Assembly (NCBI GenBank): GCA_009768925.2
Contig: VHIT02000020.1
Location: 1 to 53,981, forward strand
Direction: 5' to 3'
From: Cryptosporidium bovis
Lineage: Eukaryota; Apicomplexa; Conoidasida; Eucoccidiorida; Cryptosporidiidae
Length of the DNA stretch: 53,981 nt
Positions within the stretch are counted from its first letter, which is position 1. Each line of letters opens with the position of its first letter. Position numbers and translations under genes: made by a program. Under the pieces are notes generated by a model. It ran no database searches and was not told the DNA's origin. It saw only the letters and a program-made list of their open reading frames with translations. This document shows, in pieces, positions 47,541 to 53,981 of this stretch.

Positions 47541-48977
47541 ATGAGTTGTAATTCCTTTTCTGTAACTGAAACTTGGAGACTAATTGAATTTCTAATTGAA
47601 AATGGATTCAAATTTGAATTTTACCTAAACGATACATTTGTCGTTTGCCGTAAGATGCTTCCTATTGAAATTGTTCCAATAGTAAACCATATTCCACTAA
47701 AAGAAACTTCTGACATAGTTTGCAAGTCAATTTTTTCTATTAACGATAGGACATCAATATTACTAGAAATTAAAGTTAATACATTAAAAAAAGTTGTCAA
47801 TCTATTCCCAATCGAGGCTAAGCACTCTAGTAATGAAATACAAAATGGCCTAATCGTTTCTGAACTGATATCAGAAAATTCTGAAGTTAAAATTTCAAGT
47901 TTAAACGATATTATACATGAAATAAAGGCGAAATTTGTAGATATTTCTAATATTCACGAAAGAATTGAAGCAAATATATTAGTTAAGCCTTTAAAAGCAT
48001 TTCTAGGTCTTATCTGGGGATGTGAAGAAACATTTTGGAGTTCAGAAAAGATAACAGATGAGGGGTTATCTAGCTGGTACCGAAATATTTGTGAGTTAAA
48101 TTCGGTGTCGTCAATCCAAAGTAAACTAATAAGCATCCCAGACTCTTTAATTGATGAGTACTTTGAATCTGAGATTGGGGATTCCATAAATTACAATTTA
48201 TTAAGTGAAAATTCCAAAAAATGTTTAGATGAGATCAAAGACTTATTTCTTATTGACAATTATACTTCGTTAGGTGTTGTTCCAAAGTTCACTTGGTCAA
48301 CCCCAACGGATGCTACATGGATCAATGCTGATAAAAGTTTATGTTGTAAAACCCTTGAAGATGTACTCCTACTACTAAAGGCATCAACAAAGGTCGCTTG
48401 CGATATCGAAAATGCAAAAAAAAAAAATATAAGAAACACATTATTGTTGAGGGAATACATCTCTGCAATGGACGAAATGTTTGAATTCAGAGTGTTTTTT
48501 GGGTGGATTGAGAGGTTAAACGAATATAAGATCATTGGGATCAGCCAAAGAAACATTTACAATTATTATGAAGAACTAAATACAAATAAAGATTTAAAAA
48601 GAGATATAGTTCAATGTATTTTTTATTATTTTACTGGAAAAAATGCTATCAATGATCTATTTAAGATTTTTAATGCAAAGTTTATTGCTTTAGATATATA
48701 CTTAATCAAAAACGAGCACAAATTTTCTGTAATGATAATTGATTCCAAACCGTTAACCGAAACATCAACGCTTCTTTTTGACAAAAATGATCTTAAAATA
48801 TATTATTTGAGTAATAAAGGTTATGATATCGACTTTGACGTATTAAGGTTAGTAGAAGATAAGCATTCAGTTGTGAATGGACTGGGTGAATGCTTTTCTG
48901 GAAGAGTGCCTGAAGAATTTTTATTACCTGGAAATTTATGTTCAGATAATGATTGTTTCTTGTGGGATTTTTTGTGA
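47541..48977 (+). CDS. CDC123: CDC123/D123 family protein (eIF2 assembly factor)
   Basis: 478 aa from ATG at 47541, somewhat longer than yeast or human CDC123 (about 340-360). Family landmarks are PKFTWSTPTDATWIN (about 253-267), EDVLLLLKAS, FEFRVFFGW followed by YKIIGISQRNIYNYYEEL, and FIALDIYLIKN...VMIIDSKP with the Asp residues of the ATP-grasp-like active site. CDC123 binds eIF2-gamma and promotes eIF2 heterotrimer assembly. The N-terminal 170 residues are more divergent and hold the insertion. The gene converges on the CNNM-like gene with only 19 bp between stops and diverges from MAK16. Confidence 0.9.
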   Translation: MSCNSFSVTETWRLIEFLIENGFKFEFYLNDTFVVCRKMLPIEIVPIVNHIPLKETSDIVCKSIFSINDRTSILLEIKVNTLKKVVNLFPIEAKHSSNEIQNGLIVSELISENSEVKISSLNDIIHEIKAKFVDISNIHERIEANILVKPLKAFLGLIWGCEETFWSSEKITDEGLSSWYRNICELNSVSSIQSKLISIPDSLIDEYFESEIGDSINYNLLSENSKKCLDEIKDLFLIDNYTSLGVVPKFTWSTPTDATWINADKSLCCKTLEDVLLLLKASTKVACDIENAKKKNIRNTLLLREYISAMDEMFEFRVFFGWIERLNEYKIIGISQRNIYNYYEELNTNKDLKRDIVQCIFYYFTGKNAINDLFKIFNAKFIALDIYLIKNEHKFSVMIIDSKPLTETSTLLFDKNDLKIYYLSNKGYDIDFDVLRLVEDKHSVVNGLGECFSGRVPEEFLLPGNLCSDNDCFLWDFL

Positions 48978-48996
48978 CAATATCAATATAGTAGAC

Positions 48997-50703
48997 TTAC
49001 AAACTCCTATTTGATGAATATATTGGGTTCCATAATTCTGGGGCAGAAGTAAAATTATCCTCGTAGTATTTCCTGTTTTTTGTTGATTTCTTAAATCCAA
49101 AACTAAAGTAATCGCTAATTGATTTATTGAATTTGAATAATGAAGAGGTTTTAATTATGTTTAGATCACTCGCACACATATTTGAATAGTTTTGATTCTC
49201 AATATAACTATCTGTATCAAATTCGTCAATGATTTCCTCCTGAATGATTTCTTCAATAATGTCTTCAAGAGTTGCAATCCCTATTATCTCACACCTTTCA
49301 GGTAAAGGTACATTGTTTCTCGCCGATTCAGTATATTCTCTGACATAATTTGTTAATATTGCAATGTGACAGTGTCCTTGCTGGAAAGCATTAAGCGCAT
49401 CATATGGATTTGTCTGTGGATATGCGAAAATAGGTTCAATAATATATTTGTTGCGATGCTTTGAATCAAAGAGCGATTTTATTGTTACAGATTTATCTGG
49501 ATCTATTGTTATTAGGGATTTCACTAAGAGCAATCCTTTGATATTGTGCCTATTTTTAGAGAAAATCGGTATCCTAGAATGTCCTACCCTCAAAATATCT
49601 TCTAGTAATGAGTGATCTAATTTAGAATCAATATGTAACATATAGACCTTTTCTAATGGTACTGAAAGTTCAAGTAAACTTTTATTCGCCATATCCAGTA
49701 CACCCTGTATTATAGTAACCTCGTCATTTGCCAAACCGTTTTCAGTATTTAATGATTTGGAGTCGTTGACACTTTTCAATTGTGATCGAGTGAGGCACAC
49801 TTCACTTTCACTATTTATTAATTGTTGAGTAAAATTTAAATATTGGTCATTCAAGTTACTTTTTGTCACATTTACTGTGTCTGTACTTTTTACGTCTTTG
49901 ATTCTCGCTCTCATCTGTATTAAGTGACTATTTTTTTTTTTATTCCTAGATATATCAGTTATTAGAGGAACAATGGAAATCGATTTGTTTTTTATATCGC
50001 CAGTTCTTCTATGTAAAGCTACCAATGCTTTTAGTTGTGCCCTTGCATAGAAATTATTGACCTTATTTGTTTTCCCAACAAAATAGTCCAGAAGCTTGCT
50101 AATTGGCCATGAAAAAAAAAATAAGCAAAGCATGAGAATATTAACAAAACTAGAACAGCTTCCTGCTATCATCAGTTGATATTTACCTGTACATATTGCT
50201 TGAGGTAAAATTTCACCGAATATTAGTATTGCAGTAACCGATAGAAATACAGCCAACCAACTTGGAATAATTCGATCAAGGAATAGTGGGAGAGCTTCCA
50301 TACATATTGAGTTAGTTAGTAATAGGGTTACAAGTAAAAGGTGGTGCCTTCTAATTAAATTTAAAGCAGTGAATGCCCACTTTTTTTCCTTTTCATTCCC
50401 TGTCTGAATTAACACCCTAAGTTGGACACCATCCAAGGACATTAACCCGGTTGTCAACCCAGATGCAATTCCACCAATTATTACCAGAATAAAACTTATA
50501 AAAATACATAGATAATACTCAATTGTGCCTTGCTTATACCTATTATTAACTATTTCACCAATAGCTCCGATTTTTGTGTCATTTATCTGTGAGGCCTCAC
50601 AAAGGTGGAATTCACCGTTTAATGAACTAACTAATTTATTTATGAGTGTGAACAAAAAAGTGGCCTTAATAAAAAATTCACTTATTTTTCGCTGCCAAAA
50701 CAT
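48997..50703 (-). CDS. CNNM/CorC-like DUF21-CBS membrane protein
   Basis: 568 aa from ATG at 50703; one codon further upstream is GTG. An N-terminal hydrophobic segment (about 10-27) may be a signal or signal anchor. The DUF21 domain spans about 62-215: IIGGIASGLTTGLMSLDGVQL, then LLLVTLLLTNSICMEALPLFLD and AILIFGEILPQAIC, with the conserved GE(I/L)LPQ motif. A CBS pair lies at about 330-475 (LEKVYMLHID, HSRIPIFSKNRHNIKGLLLV, IIGIATLEDIIEEII). CNNM proteins control magnesium transport across membranes. An Asn/Ser-rich linker separates DUF21 from the CBS pair. The cyclic-nucleotide-binding-like domain of animal CNNMs is not visible. Confidence 0.9.
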   Translation of the reverse strand: MFWQRKISEFFIKATFLFTLINKLVSSLNGEFHLCEASQINDTKIGAIGEIVNNRYKQGTIEYYLCIFISFILVIIGGIASGLTTGLMSLDGVQLRVLIQTGNEKEKKWAFTALNLIRRHHLLLVTLLLTNSICMEALPLFLDRIIPSWLAVFLSVTAILIFGEILPQAICTGKYQLMIAGSCSSFVNILMLCLFFFSWPISKLLDYFVGKTNKVNNFYARAQLKALVALHRRTGDIKNKSISIVPLITDISRNKKKNSHLIQMRARIKDVKSTDTVNVTKSNLNDQYLNFTQQLINSESEVCLTRSQLKSVNDSKSLNTENGLANDEVTIIQGVLDMANKSLLELSVPLEKVYMLHIDSKLDHSLLEDILRVGHSRIPIFSKNRHNIKGLLLVKSLITIDPDKSVTIKSLFDSKHRNKYIIEPIFAYPQTNPYDALNAFQQGHCHIAILTNYVREYTESARNNVPLPERCEIIGIATLEDIIEEIIQEEIIDEFDTDSYIENQNYSNMCASDLNIIKTSSLFKFNKSISDYFSFGFKKSTKNRKYYEDNFTSAPELWNPIYSSNRSL

Positions 50704-50894
50704 CACATTTCTAAAAAGAAAAGAAATTCAAGTGTTTAATTACTTTAAACAAATAATTCTTTTTTATCAATAGGCGCAACTACATTGATTCGTTATAGCT
50801 TTTTACATGAAAAAAGAGCGCTTGATGTGAGATGGTGAAAAAAGGAAAATATTTTATATGAAAACCGGCAAATGTAAATTTTTATAATTTAATA

Positions 50895-51821
50895 ATGAGT
50901 CTAACATTAATTGAGTCAAATGTTGGAATTCCTAACCTTGTTAATCAAACTTATGATGATGTGTTCTCGGAATTAATAGAAATAGGCGACATGGCATCTT
51001 GGTCACTTTCTTCTGCAAAGGTAAGCCTGAGGCAAAAGTTAAGCTTAATCAATTTACTATTTACAGCCTGGAAATGGTATTTCTCAATTAAGGGATAATA
51101 ATTCCAGTACATTTTGGCAGAGTGATGGACAAAGCCCTCACACAATTACATTGAGATTTCCCAGAAAAACAAAAATATCAGTTATAGATCTATACCTTGC
51201 GTACAAGATTGATGAAAGCTATACACCTCAAATTATTTCAATTAGATCTGGAAGTCAGGAGGGTGATCTTGAAGAAATAAAGGAAATGCAACTATCAGAG
51301 CCAGATGGGTGGATTAGAATCCCACTTTCACCGAGAGAAATAGCAGATAGTTTCTTCAAAGACGCAATGTGAGTTATCCATATTTTTATTGTAAATGTTT
51401 ATTTCCACATACTTTTTTTGTAAATGAATTGACATTTAAGACCAGGAAAAATCAAGTCTATATGTGAATCTCAAAATTATATTTCAACATTTTGCATACA
51501 GGTAAGAGGCGAATAAAATCATTTGAATCTAACTTAAAAATAATAGATTGCTATATTAGCGAACCATCAAACTGGTAGGGATACACATATTAGGTAAGTA
51601 AGAGAAATGCATGTTTATTCATCGTTAAACTGCTATTTACCTTTATAAATTAGGCAAATAAGAGTTTGGGGTCCAAGAGAAGTTAAAAGCGATGTAATTG
51701 ATAGGTAAGTATTAAATGAGTGCCCACATTTTTCTTAATTTACTGTTTCAGAGCACCTATCTCGCAATCAATTAAAATGGGAGCAACAATTGATACAAAA
51801 ATTTATCAATTTTTGAGGTAG
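50895..51821 (+). CDS. APC10: APC10/DOC1, anaphase-promoting complex subunit, six exons
   Basis: Exons 50895-51020, 51067-51368, 51441-51501, 51547-51593, 51654-51704 and 51752-51821; introns 46, 72, 45, 60 and 47 bp, all GT-AG. The spliced protein is 218 aa. Motifs cross the junctions in frame: EIGDMASWSLSSAK|PGNGISQLRDNN, STFWQSDGQSPH, YKIDESYTPQIIS, GWIRIPLS, FCIQ|IAILANHQTGRDTHI|RQIRVWGP and the C-terminal KIYQFLR. These are the DOC domain of APC10, which with Cdc20/Cdh1 forms the degron receptor of the APC/C ubiquitin ligase. The usual terminal Ile-Arg that binds APC3 is Leu-Arg. Without splicing the gene looks like two short ORFs. Confidence 0.95.
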
Positions 51822-51946
51822 AAGTTGTGTGCGATTGAATTCCTACGTCGCCTACACGTAACATTTTTTTGTTACCTTCCACATAATATGGAAAGTGAAC
51901 TAATGAAGCATTTAATAGTAATTTTCAAGTAAAATTCCTGTTAATA

Positions 51947-52285
51947 ATGTTTCAATACAGTTCGGATGAGAATGAATTCGATATAGACCTCAAAAAAGTT
52001 TGGTTACTTTTGTTTCTACTTATAAAAAACATAAGGGTTTGCAAGTGGCGATTTATATTGAATAATTACAATGGAGATGACACAGTGGTGATTTTCAGGC
52101 TTTTTAAGATTGTTATTAAAATCGCAATTTATTCAGTTTCCTGGATTATGGTCCTAATATGGGATGCATATGAATATGGAATGGTTTTCTATGGTTTGAT
52201 ATTAAGTATTTATATAGTTAAATATTCAAAACATACAAATTTGAATTTCTACTTCGAGGATACAACTGAAGTCAAGCATTTTTGA
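51947..52285 (+). CDS. small hypothetical membrane protein
   Basis: 112 aa from ATG at 51947, between APC10 and SRP19 on the same strand. The first 16 residues are acidic, followed by a hydrophobic stretch VWLLLFLLI (about 18-27). A longer hydrophobic region covers about 55-92 (LFKIVIKIAIYSVSWIMVLIW, then GMVFYGLILSIYIV). That suggests two or three membrane segments and a polar tail. No family is recognised. AT-rich sequence inflates hydrophobic codons, so a chance ORF cannot be excluded, but its placement fills an otherwise empty gap of 520 bp. Confidence 0.5.
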   Translation: MFQYSSDENEFDIDLKKVWLLLFLLIKNIRVCKWRFILNNYNGDDTVVIFRLFKIVIKIAIYSVSWIMVLIWDAYEYGMVFYGLILSIYIVKYSKHTNLNFYFEDTTEVKHF

Positions 52286-52345
52286 TTATCAACGCGCGTA
52301 ATTTTTTCTTTCTTTTTTTTTCAGTTTTGATCACGGGAATAAAAA

Positions 52346-52813
52346 ATGAATGTAACAAATAATGAAACAGAACAAATTCGTGATAGTTCTCGCTGGAAGA
52401 TTATATATCCTGTATATTTGGATAAGGAGAGATCCACCTCAAGTGGGAGAGTTGCCTCATTTTTAAATAGTGTTGAAAACCCAACGGTGGCGGAGATTGC
52501 AGAGATTTGTATTCAATTGGGGATACCCTGCAAGATCGAGCGGAAACGACACCCAAAAGATCACAAATCTCTTGGTAGGGTCAGATATTCTCTACTAGAT
52601 TCTAATGGAAACCCGCATAACGGGGAAATACTAAATAAGAGGCAGTTCCTGGGTTTAATAGGAAGTGGAATTAATGAATTAAGAGCAAGACAGCAGAAGC
52701 CGCCCCAACAAATAGAATCCTCATCTAATTCAAAAATGGGAAATAATGATCAAAATAATACGAGTAATTCAGGTATTGCTGGAGGAAGATGCAAGCAAAG
52801 AAAGAAGAGGTGA
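52346..52813 (+). CDS. SRP19: signal recognition particle 19 kDa protein (SRP19)
   Basis: 155 aa from ATG at 52346, close to the usual 144. Family motifs are WKIIYPVYLDKERSTSSGRV, the helix ENPTVAEIAEICIQLGIP and KRHPKDHKSLGRVRYSLLD, which contact the tips of helices 6 and 8 of SRP RNA. The C-terminal tail is Asn/Ser-rich and ends basic (RCKQRKKR). SRP19 binds SRP RNA in the nucleolus and primes it for SRP54. The SRP receptor beta gene is at the other end of the window; there is no operon-like link. It is convergent with BCCIP (47-bp gap). Confidence 0.95.
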   Translation: MNVTNNETEQIRDSSRWKIIYPVYLDKERSTSSGRVASFLNSVENPTVAEIAEICIQLGIPCKIERKRHPKDHKSLGRVRYSLLDSNGNPHNGEILNKRQFLGLIGSGINELRARQQKPPQQIESSSNSKMGNNDQNNTSNSGIAGGRCKQRKKR

Positions 52814-52860
52814 TAAAAAAGTAGGGTAGTGCTGCAAATAAATGTCAATATTTAGTGATA

Positions 52861-53715
52861 TCAATGAAAATAACATCTTCTGAATGTTTCATAGTCTAGT
52901 ATTGCAATGACAAATTCCTGTCTCATCAACAATGTATCATTTTCGTTCCCAGATCCAAACCATTGTTTCTTTTCGCCCTTCCAAATAAATTTATGTAATG
53001 AATTATCAATGATTCGTTCCTCCTCATATTTGTGATATTGTATCAATGTTTGGTCTTTTGTAGACACATATCTAGTTGTAAACAATATAATGTAATCCCA
53101 GTCATAGAATCCTCTCTCCTCTAGTGGGAAGTCTTCTAAGTTATCAAGTGTCCATTGAATGTCATCTTTTAAACAGTTACAGAGGGCGGGTACGATTTCA
53201 TGAGGGATGTTTAATATTCTTTCGTTTACCATCAAACCAATATTTTTCTCATAAATTACAGAATCTAACAAGTTTCTAAAATCTTTTGACTGTCCTATTT
53301 TATCTTGAATAAATGAGGCAATTTCAGACATCACAAATCTATATTGCCTGAAATTGATAATTGTTGAGAAAGCAACAATATTATCTGAAATACTTACTGT
53401 AGTTCCAATGTTTCCTTGATTACATATAATATCTACGAACTCATGAAAATTTAAATTTTTTATTAGAATGTATTGAGTTCCAACCAAAATATTCTTAATA
53501 CTGTGATAATCACTTTCTGTTGGATCATTGAAGTCAAAATCACCTGATATTGTTGAATCTTCATCCGTTAAATCTTCAATTGATTTTTTTGTTCTTTTAT
53601 GCTCTACTTCTTTATCTGGTTTCATAATAAACAATTCATCTTCAAAGGACTCATCGCAAAACTCAATATCATCCAAAGACTTTGCCTCCTCGGGGATACA
53701 ATCATTTGTCGTCAT
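52861..53715 (-). CDS. BCP1: BCCIP/BCP1 family protein
   Basis: 284 aa from ATG at 53715. An acidic N-terminus (about residues 1-55) precedes FDFNDPTESDYHSIKNIL (about 59-76), the strongest family signature. VGTQYILIKN, a GTTVSI segment and IGLMVNERILNIPHEIVPAL (about 156-175) follow; the last matches the LLxxERxxNxPxxxxPP motif of Bcp1. The C-terminus (YHKYEEERIIDNSLHKFIWKG) matches the family fold end. Yeast Bcp1 chaperones ribosomal protein uL14 and aids nuclear export; human BCCIP also binds BRCA2 and p21. Which role holds here is not evident; the uL14 chaperone role is the more ancient. Confidence 0.92.
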   Translation of the reverse strand: MTTNDCIPEEAKSLDDIEFCDESFEDELFIMKPDKEVEHKRTKKSIEDLTDEDSTISGDFDFNDPTESDYHSIKNILVGTQYILIKNLNFHEFVDIICNQGNIGTTVSISDNIVAFSTIINFRQYRFVMSEIASFIQDKIGQSKDFRNLLDSVIYEKNIGLMVNERILNIPHEIVPALCNCLKDDIQWTLDNLEDFPLEERGFYDWDYIILFTTRYVSTKDQTLIQYHKYEEERIIDNSLHKFIWKGEKKQWFGSGNENDTLLMRQEFVIAILDYETFRRCYFH

Positions 53716-53873
53716 TTTAAACGGGCCAATATATTCTTAAATTCCATAATGATAATGAAAGAGGTTCAAAAAAGAATATACTTTGTTGCAGGTGAAATGA
53801 ATTTTTTCAAGGATAATCAAAGTTTGACGCAATGGAATTAACCGCCAATAGAGAATAATAATTCAGAAATTCG

Positions 53874-53892
53874 TTTTTTTTTTTTTTTTTTT
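53874..53892 (+). repeat. T19 homopolymer
   Basis: Nineteen uninterrupted T residues lie upstream of the BCCIP gene, near the right edge of the window. It could be a slippage-prone promoter-associated tract or an error-prone stretch in short-read data. Confidence 0.9.
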
Positions 53893-53981
53893 GAAAAGGG
53901 GTATGACTGGTGATATTATACGGAATATCTCCAGTATTAATAGGCTATGTTAAATTAATGGATAAAATTTATTTGATTAAT

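Noticed and set aside
1-53981. Transposons, LTR elements, viral remnants, CRISPR arrays or toxin genes
   Set aside because: No reverse transcriptase, integrase, transposase or capsid motifs, no terminal repeats of element size and no spaced direct repeats were seen.

Overview
The window is a compact, AT-rich protist nuclear segment. It most likely comes from an apicomplexan of the genus Cryptosporidium. The basis is that most genes are single long ORFs, intergenic gaps are usually 20-300 bp, the few introns are tiny (45-72 bp), asparagine-rich inserts are common, and there is a secreted thrombospondin-type-1 (TSP1) protein of the kind apicomplexan zoites carry. The species cannot be fixed by eye. 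I see no tRNA, rRNA, CRISPR array or mobile element.

Layout. 1-264: two opposed pieces of one p23/Sba1 co-chaperone gene, joined as a fold-back, which looks like a contig-end artefact. 948-3010: an EME1-like ERCC4-family protein and a three-exon SRP receptor beta subunit. 3251-6802: a secreted protein with three TSP1 domains. 6847-14327: archaeal-type YchF GTPase, U2AF large subunit, a coiled-coil protein, cap-binding protein CBP20 and Mcm10. An approximately 800-bp gene-poor gap follows, with a G-quadruplex-like tract. 15131-16583: an unknown protein and a shortened CPSF30. 16678-33522: one 16.8-kb ORF for Tra1/TRRAP, the PIKK-family pseudokinase scaffold. 33873-37804: Rab geranylgeranyltransferase beta and Vps34 PI3-kinase. 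37982-44858: ARS2/Serrate, a DDX20-like DEAD-box helicase and a large helical protein that may be Integrator subunit 4. 44933-53715: NatD/NAA40 acetyltransferase, an unknown protein, MAK16 (two exons), CDC123, a CNNM-like membrane protein, APC10 (six exons), a small membrane ORF, SRP19 and BCCIP/BCP1.

Functionally this is a housekeeping region, with no operons and no biosynthetic cluster. Several genes serve nuclear RNA handling: CBP20 and ARS2 are partners on capped RNA, CPSF30 recognises poly(A) signals, U2AF65 recognises 3' splice sites, and the DDX20-like and possible INTS4 proteins may act on snRNA. Others serve protein targeting (SRP19, SRP receptor beta), ribosome and translation-factor assembly (MAK16, BCP1, CDC123), replication and repair (Mcm10, EME1-like), chromatin (Tra1, NatD), membrane traffic (Vps34, RabGGTase beta) and the cell cycle (APC10). 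Many gene pairs are head-to-head over short shared promoters, several of which contain perfect palindromes.

Several starts were moved from upstream non-ATG or weak codons to the first ATG that fits the protein family: 12061, 16056, 34874, 37804, 41919 and 50703. Introns were placed by eye from GT-AG sites, reading-frame continuity and family conservation.
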